A model generated the notes under the pieces. That model saw only the letters and a list, made by a program, of their open reading frames with translations, made no database searches and was not told the origin of the DNA. A stretch of DNA of 64,000 nt from Pseudomonas moraviensis (lineage in GTDB: Bacteria; Pseudomonadota; Gammaproteobacteria; Pseudomonadales; Pseudomonadaceae). Positions 16,005 to 23,925 of this stretch are shown piece after piece. The stretch covers positions 2,418,001-2,482,000 of the forward strand of contig NZ_LT629788.1 in NCBI RefSeq assembly GCF_900105805.1, written 5' to 3'. Made by a program: the position numbers and the translations under genes. Positions within the stretch are counted from its first letter, which is position 1. Each line of letters begins with the position of its first letter.

Positions 16005-17247
16005 TCCTTCGCACGACATCGCCGTGGTCGGCGCGGGGATCATCGGCGTCGCTTGCGCAGTGCGTCTGGCGCGCCGGGGCCTGCGCGTGGTGGTCATCGA
16101 TCAGCAGGAACCGGGCCATGGCGCTTCGTTCGGCAACGCCGGGCATCTGGCGACCGAACAGGTGTTTCCGATCGCTGACGTGTCGATCCTCAAGCGCTTG
16201 CCGGCCATGTTGATGGACCCGATGGGGCCGCTGCGTCTGGACTGGAAGTACCTGCCGCGCGCCCTGCCGTGGTTTACCCGATTGTTGCTGAACCTGCGAC
16301 CCGAACCGTTCCAGCAAACCGTCGCAGGTTTGCGGGCGCTCAACGAAAGCAGCCTCGACGCGTGGCAACGCTTGCTCGGAGATATCCAGCGCACGGATCT
16401 GCTGAAAATTGACGGATCCTTACTGGTCTTTGAAAAACCTGAATCCCGGCAGGCCATCGAAGCCTTGCAGACTCGCCTGAAGCAGCAGCAAGTGCCGGTG
16501 GATTACTGGCAGGCCGGGGCGATCCGCGAGACGGCGCCGCAGCTCAGCGAGCAGCTTCAGGGCGGACTGTTTTTCCCGCATACCGGGCATTTCCTCGACC
16601 CGTATCGGGTGGTGTGCGCACTGGTCGAGGCGGCTCGCAGCAGCGGCGTGAGTTTTCTCCGGCAGCAGGTTCAGGGCGGCTACGTGCAGGAAAACGGTGT
16701 TTTGTTGGTGACCGGCAATGGTGGTGTAACGGCGCGCCGCGTACTGCTCGCCTGCGGTGCGCATTCGGCGAAACTCACCGCCGCGCTGACCGGCAAACAG
16801 GTGCCGCTGGACACTGAACGCGGCTATCACCTGATGCTGCCGCACGAGCATAATCGCCTGCCCTTCCCCGTCACCTCGCTGGAACGCAAGTTCATCATGA
16901 CGCCGATGCGCGAAGGCCTGCGCCTGGCCGGCACGGTCGAGTTCGCCGGACTGGCGCGACCAGCCAACATGGCGCGCGCCTGGCAGTTGCAGCGCTTGAG
17001 CCAAGGTCTGTTTCGCCATGACCTGAACGCTGATGGCGCAACACCGTGGATGGGCTTTCGCCCGTCGCTACCGGATTCGCTGCCGGTGATCGATCAGGTC
17101 TGCGCCGGCAAGGTCCTGCTTGCCTTCGGTCATCAGCATCTGGGACTGACGCAGGCGGCGGTGACGGCGGAGATGATCGGGCAGATGGTCTCAGGCGCGG
17201 CCGGCGAGTTGCCGAATGCCGACGCCTACCGACTGGCACGTTTCTAA
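15994..17247 (+). CDS. FAD-dependent D-hydroxyproline dehydrogenase (DadA/DAO family)
   Basis: A 417-residue flavoprotein with the dinucleotide-binding motif VVGAGIIGVACAVRLARRG at the N-terminus and the DAO-family C-terminal GHQHLGLTQAAVTAE region that closes the FAD site. In the pathway it oxidises cis-4-hydroxy-D-proline to 1-pyrroline-4-hydroxy-2-carboxylate, the second step. Single-subunit enzymes of this kind pass electrons to the respiratory chain. The ATG at 15994 overlaps the aldehyde dehydrogenase gene and gives the expected N-terminus; the longer frame has no homology-like content. The stop overlaps that of the next convergent gene by 4 bp. Confidence 0.9.
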   Translation: MANNPSHDIAVVGAGIIGVACAVRLARRGLRVVVIDQQEPGHGASFGNAGHLATEQVFPIADVSILKRLPAMLMDPMGPLRLDWKYLPRALPWFTRLLLNLRPEPFQQTVAGLRALNESSLDAWQRLLGDIQRTDLLKIDGSLLVFEKPESRQAIEALQTRLKQQQVPVDYWQAGAIRETAPQLSEQLQGGLFFPHTGHFLDPYRVVCALVEAARSSGVSFLRQQVQGGYVQENGVLLVTGNGGVTARRVLLACGAHSAKLTAALTGKQVPLDTERGYHLMLPHEHNRLPFPVTSLERKFIMTPMREGLRLAGTVEFAGLARPANMARAWQLQRLSQGLFRHDLNADGATPWMGFRPSLPDSLPVIDQVCAGKVLLAFGHQHLGLTQAAVTAEMIGQMVSGAAGELPNADAYRLARF

Positions 17248-17453
17248 GCGTGCTTCAGCGCGTCGCCGTGATGCATGGCCAAGTGGCCGGTCTTGTCGCT
17301 CTTGACCTCGTACTGCGGGGCGTCTTTCGAGGCCGGGCGGTGGCGGCCCATGAACTCGGTGTCACGGGTGTGCACCTTGACCACTTTGCCGTGAATCTCG
17401 CCGGCCTCGGAATTCCAGCGCACCGCGTCACCGACCTTGAATGAGCTGCTCAT
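17244..17453 (-). CDS. HVA1/TUDOR-like (DUF2945) small protein
   Basis: A 69-residue protein rich in charged residues with the DUF2945 pattern FKVGDAVRWNSEAGEIHGKV, then PQYEVKSDKTGHLAMHHGDAL. The family is widespread in bacteria and fungi and folds like a TUDOR domain, with no established function. Two adjacent ATG codons exist, and the second (17453) is preferred because AGGAGG then lies 5 nt away rather than 2. It converges on the hydroxyproline operon and is probably an independent unit. Confidence 0.85.
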   Translation of the reverse strand: MSSSFKVGDAVRWNSEAGEIHGKVVKVHTRDTEFMGRHRPASKDAPQYEVKSDKTGHLAMHHGDALKHA

Positions 17454-17619
17454 CATTGCCTCCTCGCCTCTGGCTTGTTGCTGTATGGAACCGCACGCGC
17501 CGGAGAAATTCCGCTTTTTTTGCGAGGCGACCACTGGCAGGCAAAAAAATCGAACGGTGAAAATCGCCCGCACCTCCAACCTGCACACGCCGTACAAAAC
17601 GGCCATAGCGAGGTGTGAG

Positions 17620-17847
17620 ATGAATAATGATCAAGGCAAGCAAGGTGACGATCCGCTCCCAACCACCCCGGATCCGCTGAGTCCAGGGCGCACCGAGGTC
17701 GATCCGATGAAGGAGCGCGGCATCGACGAACTGCCCGACAACGAAGGCGAAATCCCGCTGGATGATGACAGTACCGGCTTGGATCCGGAGCGCGTACGTC
17801 AGGAAACCGATAACGCCGAGATGGACGATCAGCCCAATCCGCGTTGA
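17620..17847 (+). CDS. Small acidic disordered protein
   Basis: A 75-residue hydrophilic protein, rich in Asp, Glu, Pro and Asn with almost no large hydrophobic residues, hence probably intrinsically disordered. No family is recognised. The ATG at 17620 follows AGGTGTGAG. A good intrinsic terminator comes 9 nt after the stop. A protein of similar composition (66 residues) is encoded at 28263-28463. Function unknown; stress-related roles are common for such proteins, but there is no evidence here. Confidence 0.72.
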   Translation: MNNDQGKQGDDPLPTTPDPLSPGRTEVDPMKERGIDELPDNEGEIPLDDDSTGLDPERVRQETDNAEMDDQPNPR

Positions 17848-17855
17848 GCCTGAAC

Positions 17856-17883
17856 AGGCAGCCGTCGCCATACGGCTGCCTTT
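17856..17883 (+). terminator. Rho-independent terminator after the small acidic gene
   Basis: A 10-bp perfect stem AGGCAGCCGT / ACGGCTGCCT with a 6-nt loop is followed by a short T-run (TTT). It lies 9 nt after the stop of the acidic protein gene. Confidence 0.75.
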
Positions 17884-17995
17884 CGGTCCTGCAGTCAACG
17901 GCAGAATCAGGCAAGCATTTCACAGAAATGCACTACTTCGCGTTCGGACCCGGGCGCAACAATGAGCGCCCGAACCAACCATGGAGGATGCTTTC

Positions 17996-19045
17996 ATGCT
18001 TGTACAAGCCTACGGCGCCCACGCTGGCGACCAACCCCTTGAGCCCATGCAGATCAACCGCCGCGCGCCGGCGGCGCATGACGTGCAGATCGATATCGCC
18101 TTCTGCGGCATCTGCCATTCCGACCTGCACCAGGTGCGCGCGGAATGGGCTGGCACGCAATTCCCCTGCGTGCCCGGCCACGAAATCGTCGGCCGCGTCT
18201 CGGCGGTTGGCGATCACGTCAAAGACTACAAGGTCGGCGATCTGGTCGGTGTCGGTTGCATTGTCGACAGCTGCAAACACTGCGCTGACTGCGAGTCCGG
18301 TCTGGAAAACTACTGCGACGGCATGATCGGCACCTACAACTTTCCGACCCCGGACGCACCGGGCTGGACCCTCGGCGGTTACTCGCAGAACATCGTCGTG
18401 CACGAGCGCTATGTATTGCGCATCCGTCATCCCGAGGCGCAACTGGCCGCCGTCGCGCCGCTACTCTGCGCCGGCATCACCACGTACTCGCCGCTGCGTC
18501 AGTGGAACGCCGGCCCCGGCAAGAAAGTCGGCGTGGTCGGCATCGGTGGCCTTGGTCACATGGGCATCAAACTGGCTCACGCCATGGGCGCCCATGTTGT
18601 CGCGTTCACCACTTCCGAATCCAAGCGCGAAGCGGCCAAGGCGCTGGGCGCGGACGAAGTGGTGGTGTCGCGCAATGGCGAGGAAATGGCGGCACACGCC
18701 AAGAGCTTCGACATGATCCTTAATACCGTCGCCGCGCCGCACGATCTCGACGCCTTCCTCGTCCTGCTCAAGCGCGACGGCGCCTTGACCCTGGTCGGTG
18801 CGCCCGCCTCGCCGCACCCATCGCCCAATGTGTTCAACCTGATCATGAAGCGCCGCACCATCGCCGGTTCGATGATCGGCGGCATTCCTGAAACCCAGGA
18901 AATGCTGGATTTCTGCGCCGAGCACGGCATCGTTTCCGACATCGAACTGATCCGCGCCGACCAGATCAACGAGTCCTACGAGCGCATGCTCAAGGGCGAT
19001 GTGAAATATCGCTTCGTCATCGACAACGCAACCCTCGCCGGCTAA
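17996..19045 (+). CDS. Zinc-dependent NAD(P)-alcohol dehydrogenase (YahK/CAD-like)
   Basis: A 349-residue medium-chain dehydrogenase. Catalytic zinc ligands are C37 (CGICHSD) and H62-E63 (PGHE). The structural zinc cluster is C93, C96, C99 and C107 (CKHCADCESGLENYC). The Rossmann motif is GIGGLGHMGIK. The family (cinnamyl alcohol dehydrogenase/YahK type) reduces a broad range of aldehydes with NADPH. The ATG at 17996 is supported by GGAGG 8 nt upstream; a longer start at 17981 would have the RBS inside the coding region. It appears monocistronic, followed by a strong inverted repeat. Confidence 0.9.
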   Translation: MLVQAYGAHAGDQPLEPMQINRRAPAAHDVQIDIAFCGICHSDLHQVRAEWAGTQFPCVPGHEIVGRVSAVGDHVKDYKVGDLVGVGCIVDSCKHCADCESGLENYCDGMIGTYNFPTPDAPGWTLGGYSQNIVVHERYVLRIRHPEAQLAAVAPLLCAGITTYSPLRQWNAGPGKKVGVVGIGGLGHMGIKLAHAMGAHVVAFTTSESKREAAKALGADEVVVSRNGEEMAAHAKSFDMILNTVAAPHDLDAFLVLLKRDGALTLVGAPASPHPSPNVFNLIMKRRTIAGSMIGGIPETQEMLDFCAEHGIVSDIELIRADQINESYERMLKGDVKYRFVIDNATLAG

Positions 19046-19054
19046 GCGCAAGCC

Positions 19055-19083
19055 GCCATCGGCAGCGCTGTGCTGCCGATGGC
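19055..19083. terminator. 12-bp hairpin after the alcohol dehydrogenase gene
   Basis: A perfect stem GCCATCGGCAGC / GCTGCCGATGGC with a 5-nt loop starts 9 nt after the stop codon. No T-run follows, so it may act as a Rho-assisted terminator or RNA-stabilising hairpin. Confidence 0.5.
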
Positions 19084-19175
19084 TCGAGGAATTCCATCGG
19101 CGCGATTTGACAGCGCCAGCGTTGCTCGCCAGAGTCGCACCCCTTTTTCCACCGTCGGGTGAACAGGGGTCGCCG

Positions 19176-19874
19176 TTGAACCAACAGACATTGTCCATGC
19201 GCCTCGAACGCGTCGCCGCCCACGTGCCGCTCGGTGCACGGCTGGCCGATATCGGCTCCGACCACGCTTATCTGCCGGTAGCCCTGATGCGTCGAGGCCT
19301 GATTGCAACGGCGGTGGCTGGCGAGGTCGCTTTGACGCCATTCCACGCGGCGCAGCGCACCGTCAATGACAACGACCTGCACGGCCAGATCAGCGTGCGC
19401 CTGGCCGATGGCCTGGCGGCGATCAGAGCTGACGATGCGATCAGCGCTATCACCCTATGTGGTATGGGCGGCGAAACCATTCGCGATATTTTCGATGGCG
19501 GCAAATCCCACCTTAATGGCAACGAACGGCTGATCCTGCAGCCCAACGGCGGCGAGCAGGCGTTGCGCCGGTGGCTGATGGACAACGGGTACCGGATCAT
19601 CTGTGAAGAGGTACTGCACGAGAACCGCTTCGACTACGAAATCATCGTTGCCGAACGAGCCTCTGAGCCGGTGACTTACGATGCCCGGGAATTGTTTTTC
19701 GGACCGCTGCATCTGCAGACGCAAAGCTCTGCCTTTGTGCAAAAGTGGCGACGCAGGCTGAATCAGCGGCAGAAGACGTTGGGGCAGTTTACGAGAGCGC
19801 AACAGGTGTTGCCGCAGGACAAAATCCGCGCGTTGAAGCAAGAGGTGCAGTGGATCAGCGAATTGCTCGGGTGA
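19176..19874 (+). CDS. trmK: TrmK-like tRNA (adenine-N1)-methyltransferase
   Basis: A 232-residue SAM-dependent methyltransferase of the TrmK/YqfN family, which in Bacillus methylates A22 of tRNA. The SAM motif I is ARLADIGSDHAYLPVAL, and the NPPY-equivalent region appears as TLCGMGGETIRDI. The C-terminus is a basic coiled segment (KWRRRLNQRQKTL). No ATG has a good RBS: the TTG at 19176 is preceded by AGGGG 6 nt away and gives an N-terminus LNQQTLSMRLERV, while an ATG at 19197 would drop seven residues. The start is therefore uncertain. The gene stands alone between a hairpin and REP repeats. Confidence 0.8.
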   Translation: MNQQTLSMRLERVAAHVPLGARLADIGSDHAYLPVALMRRGLIATAVAGEVALTPFHAAQRTVNDNDLHGQISVRLADGLAAIRADDAISAITLCGMGGETIRDIFDGGKSHLNGNERLILQPNGGEQALRRWLMDNGYRIICEEVLHENRFDYEIIVAERASEPVTYDARELFFGPLHLQTQSSAFVQKWRRRLNQRQKTLGQFTRAQQVLPQDKIRALKQEVQWISELLG

Positions 19875-19887
19875 CTGTGCCGCCGTC

Positions 19888-20018
19888 TTCGCGAGCAGGC
19901 TCGCTCCCACAGCTGAAGGTGTTTTCCTGTAGGAGTGAGCCTGCTCGCGATAGCGGTACACCAGTCAATGAAGATGTTGAATGTGTGGATGCAATCGCGA
20001 GCAGGCTCACTCCTACAG
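19888..20018. repeat. Cluster of three Pseudomonas REP elements
   Basis: Three copies of the REP palindrome with core GAGCCTGCTCGCGA occur at 19888-19912 (inverted, variant with GCTCCCAC), 19927-19956 (direct) and 19993-20018 (inverted). The last two form a REPIN-type pair. The spacer of the pair contains CCAGTCAATGAAGATGTTGA, which recurs in the REPIN at 26728-26818. Function is extragenic; mobilisation by a RAYT transposase elsewhere in the genome is expected. Confidence 0.92.
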
Positions 20019-20044
20019 TGACCGCGTTTCAAATTCACGAGCAC

Positions 20045-20073
20045 AAAAAAGCCTGCTTTCGAGGCAGGCTTTT
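20045..20073 (-). terminator. Terminator of ycaC copy 1
   Basis: AAAAAAGCCTGC / GCAGGCTTTT hairpin with a 7-nt loop, 17 bp beyond the stop of the leftward ycaC copy 1. The A-run gives a T-run on the minus strand. Confidence 0.85.
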
Positions 20074-20089
20074 GCGGTGGGTTGAAGGC

Positions 20090-20719
20090 TTACTTCTGCT
20101 GCGTCAGCGCCGAGTAGCTGTTCATCAGGTTGCGGTAGTTGGGGATGCGCTGCGACAGCAGGTTACCCAGACCTTCAATGTCGTTGCGCCAGTCGCGGTG
20201 CAGCTCACAGGCCACCGAGAACCAGTTCATCATCTGTGCGCCGGCCTGGGTCATGCGGCTCCACGCGGCTTGCTGCACGGTGGTGTTGAAGGTGCCGGAC
20301 GCGTCAGTCACCACAAACACATCAAAACCTTCCGCCAGCGCCGACAGGGTCGGGAACGCTACGCATACATCCGTGACCACACCGGCAATGATGATCTGCT
20401 TGCGCCCGGTGGCTTTGATCGCCTTGACGAAGTCTTCGTTGTCCCAGGCATTGATCTGACCAGGGCGAGCGATGTACGGCGCATCCGGGAACATCTCTTT
20501 CAGTTCCGGTACCAGCGGGCCGTTCGGACCTTGTTCGAAGCTGGTGGTGAGGATCGTCGGCAGGTCGAAGAACTTCGCCAGATCCGCCAGCGCCAGCACG
20601 TTGTTCTTGAACTCGTTCGGCGAGAAATCCTGCACCAGCGAGATCAGACCGGTCTGGTGGTCAACCAGCAGCACGATAGCGTCGTCTTTGTTCAGGCGGT
20701 TGTAGGTTGGAGTGGTCAT
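20090..20719 (-). CDS. ycaC: YcaC-type cysteine hydrolase, copy 1 of 3
   Basis: A 209-residue isochorismatase-like cysteine hydrolase that matches the E. coli YcaC family over its full length. The triad by family alignment is D20 (LLVDHQTG), R85 (IARPGQIN) and C119 (VVTDVCVAF). The natural substrate of YcaC is not settled. Two further copies at 28615 and 29781 encode proteins differing by one residue each. This copy ends in TAA and has its own terminator. The 127 bp upstream of the ATG are nearly identical in all three copies, so the promoter was copied too. The upstream region has no neighbouring operon gene. Confidence 0.92.
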   Translation of the reverse strand: MTTPTYNRLNKDDAIVLLVDHQTGLISLVQDFSPNEFKNNVLALADLAKFFDLPTILTTSFEQGPNGPLVPELKEMFPDAPYIARPGQINAWDNEDFVKAIKATGRKQIIIAGVVTDVCVAFPTLSALAEGFDVFVVTDASGTFNTTVQQAAWSRMTQAGAQMMNWFSVACELHRDWRNDIEGLGNLLSQRIPNYRNLMNSYSALTQQK

Positions 20720-20846
20720 GGTGTACGTCCCTTTTCAAGTTTGAAGTTTTGTTGTTGCGTTCAAGTTGGGTACAGATTACTGACGCACAGCAAAGGGATA
20801 AATCGGCTGAAAAGCGTTTCACCGTCCACCTGAACAGGACAATCGA
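20090..20846. repeat. Long dispersed repeat, unit 1 (ycaC plus upstream region)
   Basis: A 757-bp unit comprising the ycaC gene and 127 bp upstream recurs without length change at 28615-29371 and 29781-30537. Differences are scattered substitutions. Homology fades at AGGACAATCGA just beyond the promoter region. The terminator hairpin core on the other side is also shared, but flanks differ. Confidence 0.93.
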
Positions 20847-21081
20847 AAGATGCCCCCTGTAGGAGTGAGCCTGCTCGCGATAGCGTCATGTCAGCCAACA
20901 TTGCTATCGATTGAAATGACGCCATCGCGAGCAGGCTCACTCCTACAAACGCACCCTGATTAGATACACCGAAGTACAAATGAAGTACCCGCGCCCCCAT
21001 TTATCAACTCCTCGCAACTTTCTAAAGTCCTCTCCAACAGCCACCCGCCATCCCGACGGGCAAGCGACAGAGGAAACCATC
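20720..21081. promoter_or_regulatory. Intergenic region: ycaC promoter and REPIN, no gene
   Basis: This 362-bp gap holds the triplicated ycaC leader (20720-20846, with an RBS-like AAGGGACG just before the ATG) and a REPIN (20858-20947). The last part, 20948-21081, would carry the promoter of the rightward SDR gene. No convincing ORF is present. Confidence 0.6.
20858..20947. repeat. REPIN (inverted pair of REP elements)
   Basis: Two REP sequences in inverted orientation, TGTAGGAGTGAGCCTGCTCG and its complement, separated by about 35 bp, make a 90-bp imperfect palindrome between the ycaC and SDR promoters. Confidence 0.93.
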
Positions 21082-21792
21082 ATGAGCACATCGAAAAAAG
21101 TAGTTGTCATCACCGGCGCCTCGCAAGGCATTGGCGCAGGTCTGGTCGAAGGCTTTCGCGCCCTTGGCCATCAAGTGGTCGCGACCTCGCGTTCGATCAA
21201 AGAATCGAGCGACCCGGATATTCTGGCCGTCGCCGGTGACATCGCCGATCCACAAACCGCTGAGCGAGTGATTCGCGCCGCAGTGGCCCGGTTCGGTCGC
21301 GTCGATACGCTGGTCAACAATGCCGGGATCTTTCTGGCCAAGCCGTTCACCGCTTACAGCCAGGCGGACTACGCCCAAGTCGTGGCGACCAACATGAGTG
21401 GCTTCTTTCATATCTCGCAACTGGCCATCGGCGAGATGGAAAAGCACGGCAGCGGCCACGTCGTCAGCGTGACCACCAGTCTGGTCGATCATGCGGTTGA
21501 TGGCGTGCCTTCGGTATTGGCATCGCTGACCAAGGGCGGCATCAACGCGGCGACCAAATCCCTGGCTATCGAGTACGCCAAGCGCGGCATTCGGGTCAAC
21601 GCGGTGTCGCCGGGCATCATCAAGACGCCGATGCACGCCGAGGAAACCCATCAGGCGCTGGGCAGCCTGCACCCGGTCGGCCATATGGGGGAAATCGACG
21701 ACATCGTGCAAGCGATCCTCTACCTCGACAGCGCGAAGTTCGTCACTGGCGAAATCCTGCATGTCGACGGTGGCCAGAGCGCCGGCCATTGA
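21082..21792 (+). CDS. SDR-family oxidoreductase lacking the usual catalytic tyrosine
   Basis: A 236-residue short-chain dehydrogenase/reductase. The cofactor motif is TGASQGIGAG, NNAG is present in LVNNAGIF, and the catalytic serine region is VSVTTSLVD. At the YxxxK position the sequence is ASLTK: the lysine is kept, but the residue four before it is Ala rather than Tyr. It belongs to a subfamily with SLTKGGINAATKSLAIEYA. Activity may differ from classical SDRs or use another general acid. The ATG at 21082 has AGAGGA 8 nt upstream. A LysR gene follows on the same strand 95 bp later. Confidence 0.85.
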   Translation: MSTSKKVVVITGASQGIGAGLVEGFRALGHQVVATSRSIKESSDPDILAVAGDIADPQTAERVIRAAVARFGRVDTLVNNAGIFLAKPFTAYSQADYAQVVATNMSGFFHISQLAIGEMEKHGSGHVVSVTTSLVDHAVDGVPSVLASLTKGGINAATKSLAIEYAKRGIRVNAVSPGIIKTPMHAEETHQALGSLHPVGHMGEIDDIVQAILYLDSAKFVTGEILHVDGGQSAGH

Positions 21793-21887
21793 TCGAATCC
21801 CCTGCAACGCCGCCGGTGGATACCGGCGGCGTCGTGGGTTGTGGTACACAGAGGATGAACGTCCGTCGATCTTCGGTGCGAGCCACA

Positions 21888-22817
21888 ATGAAACGCCATT
21901 TTGAAGACTTGCAATTAGGCAGTATCGAACTGTTCTGCCTGGCTGCCGAAGCCGGTAGCTTCACCGCCGCCGCGCAACTGGCCGGGGTCACGCCTGCGGC
22001 TGTCAGCCGGTCGATTCTGCGTCTGGAGCAACGCCTGGGTTCACGCCTGTTCGCACGCACCACGCGCAGCATCCGCCTCACCGACGCCGGCCGCAGCTTC
22101 TTCGAACAATGCAGCCAGGCCCTGACGCAACTGGTCGAAGCGCAGCAGGAAGTCATGGGCGCGCAGACTTCGCCGTCGGGGCGACTGCGCATCAGCCTGC
22201 CAACCACTTACGGGCATCACCGCATCCTGCCGCTGCTGCCGAAGTTTCGGGCGTTGTACCCCGAGGTTACGGTGGACGTGCACTTGGGCAATCGCAATAT
22301 CGACTTCGTCGATGAAGGCTACGACCTGGCGATACGCGTACGCGCGCAACCGGACTCGACCCTGATCGCTCGCCTGCTGGAAGACGCCAGCCTGGTGGTG
22401 GTCGCCTCCCCTGAATATCTGCAGAGAGCCGGCACGCCGCAAACCCTCGACGATCTGATCGAGCATGAGTGCATCCAGTTCGAACTGCCCAGCAGTGGCC
22501 GACGAATTTCCTGGCTGTTTAAGGAAAACGGCCGGGACCGGGAAGTGATTTCCGACGGCGGCTACTCCTGCTCCGACGATGTGCTCGGCGGTGTGACGCT
22601 GGCCAGGCACGGCGCCGGACTGTTTCAGACGTACCGCTTCATCGTCGAACAGGAACTGGCGGATGGCCGCCTGATTGAAGTGCTGCAGCCGTACACCGGC
22701 CGTTCGCGGCCGTATACCCTGCTCTACCCGCACGGCCGCTATGTCCCACAGCGGGTGCGGGCATTTGTGGATTTTCTCCTGGGGTTTCGTGACGAGTGGG
22801 CGGAACCCGCGCGTTAA
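21888..22817 (+). CDS. LysR-family transcriptional regulator
   Basis: A 309-residue LTTR with an N-terminal winged helix-turn-helix (LGSIELFCLAAEAGSFTAAAQ, then GVTPAAVSRSILRLEQRLGSRLF) and a periplasmic-binding-like effector domain from about residue 90. An in-frame ATG at 21855 is possible, but 21888 gives the standard spacing to the HTH; neither has a strong RBS. It lies downstream of the SDR gene in the same direction, not divergent as is common for LysR targets, so control of the SDR is plausible but not demonstrated. Confidence 0.88.
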   Translation: MKRHFEDLQLGSIELFCLAAEAGSFTAAAQLAGVTPAAVSRSILRLEQRLGSRLFARTTRSIRLTDAGRSFFEQCSQALTQLVEAQQEVMGAQTSPSGRLRISLPTTYGHHRILPLLPKFRALYPEVTVDVHLGNRNIDFVDEGYDLAIRVRAQPDSTLIARLLEDASLVVVASPEYLQRAGTPQTLDDLIEHECIQFELPSSGRRISWLFKENGRDREVISDGGYSCSDDVLGGVTLARHGAGLFQTYRFIVEQELADGRLIEVLQPYTGRSRPYTLLYPHGRYVPQRVRAFVDFLLGFRDEWAEPAR

Positions 22818-22833
22818 ACAGCGCGTCAGGCCG

Positions 22834-23751
22834 TCAACCGGTCTGGCGCAGGCGGCTGAGTTCTTTCGATGGCGGGCAGCCGAACTGGCGGTTGTATTCG
22901 CGGCTGAATTGCGAGGCACTTTCGTAGCCGACGCGGTAGCAGGCGCTCGAGACGTCCAGCCCTTCGTTGATGATCAGCCGACGCGCCTCTTGCAGGCGCA
23001 GCTGTTTTTGATACTGCAGCGGGCTCATCGCGGTGACGGCTTTGAAGCGATGGTGCAGCGCCGAATTGCTCAGGTTGGCCACCTGCGCCAAGGCGTCGAT
23101 GCGCAGCGGCTCGGTGAAATTCCTGTTCAGCCAGTCGATGGCTCGGGTGACCCGGTGGGTCTGCGAATCGCTGACCGCGATTTCATACAGCAGATGACCG
23201 TGCTGGCCACGCAGCAGGCGGTAATACAGCTCACGCAACGCCATTGGCGCGAGCATGCCGATGTCGCGCGGGTTATCCAGCAGGCGCACCAGACGCAGCA
23301 TGGTGTCGAGCAGGGTCACGTCGATCTTGTCGAGAAACATGCCGCGCCCGGCTTCCTGCGGCACCCCGGTCGGCGGCGATTCGGCGATCAGTTGCGTCAG
23401 TTGTGCAGGGTCGAAATCCAGGCGGACGCAAAAATACGGTGCCTCGGGCGAGGCTTCGATCACCCGGCCCGATACCGGCAACGTCACCGACACCACCAGA
23501 TAATTCAGCGGGTCATACAGGAAACGTTCGTCGCCCAGCCCGACTTCCTTGCGCCCCTGCACAATCAGGCACAGCGCCGGACGGTGCACGACATGGATCA
23601 GCTCGGACGGCCCATCGAGACGGATCACGTGCAGCGGCGCAATCGCCGTTTCGTAGGTGCCCGGCGCGTCGAAGCGCTGGGTCAGCAAGCGCACCAGTTC
23701 GGCGCGGTAGACCGCCGTGTCGTGGAGGATGGAAGCGTCGCGGTTATCCAT
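22834..23751 (-). CDS. AraC-family regulator with AraC_N domain
   Basis: A 305-residue regulator. The N-terminal domain (residues 15-180) contains HVVHRPALCLIVQGRKEV, typical of the AraC_N subfamily (YqhC-like), followed by the two helix-turn-helices (LRIDALAQVANLSNSALHHRFKAVT and VSSACYRVGYESASQFSREY). YqhC-type regulators activate aldehyde reductase or SDR genes, and the adjacent upstream SDR on the same strand fits. A hairpin between the two genes suggests separate transcripts. Confidence 0.9.
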   Translation of the reverse strand: MDNRDASILHDTAVYRAELVRLLTQRFDAPGTYETAIAPLHVIRLDGPSELIHVVHRPALCLIVQGRKEVGLGDERFLYDPLNYLVVSVTLPVSGRVIEASPEAPYFCVRLDFDPAQLTQLIAESPPTGVPQEAGRGMFLDKIDVTLLDTMLRLVRLLDNPRDIGMLAPMALRELYYRLLRGQHGHLLYEIAVSDSQTHRVTRAIDWLNRNFTEPLRIDALAQVANLSNSALHHRFKAVTAMSPLQYQKQLRLQEARRLIINEGLDVSSACYRVGYESASQFSREYNRQFGCPPSKELSRLRQTG

Positions 23752-23877
23752 GCAAAGGGCCTCGAAAGCAGACGAAGGTGGGTCAACTGCGGAGGAAGAG
23801 TAGCCAGTTTTACCCAGCGACGACTAGATCAAAGATGCTGCAGATTTGCCTGATTCTGCGTCGGTCAGATTCTGGTA

Positions 23878-23913
23878 AAGCCATGGGCAGCTGATCGCAC
23901 ATGCCCATGGCTT
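23878..23913 (-). terminator. 12-bp hairpin after the second SDR gene
   Basis: AAGCCATGGGCA / TGCCCATGGCTT with a 12-nt loop lies just after the stop of the leftward SDR gene. On that strand only CTTT follows, so it is a weak intrinsic terminator. Confidence 0.55.
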
Positions 23914-23925
23914 GCCGCCCCGCTA

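Noticed and set aside
22675..23853. 392-codon plus-strand ORF opposite the AraC gene
   Set aside because: The minus strand encodes a clear AraC protein with two helix-turn-helices; the plus frame has no family features.
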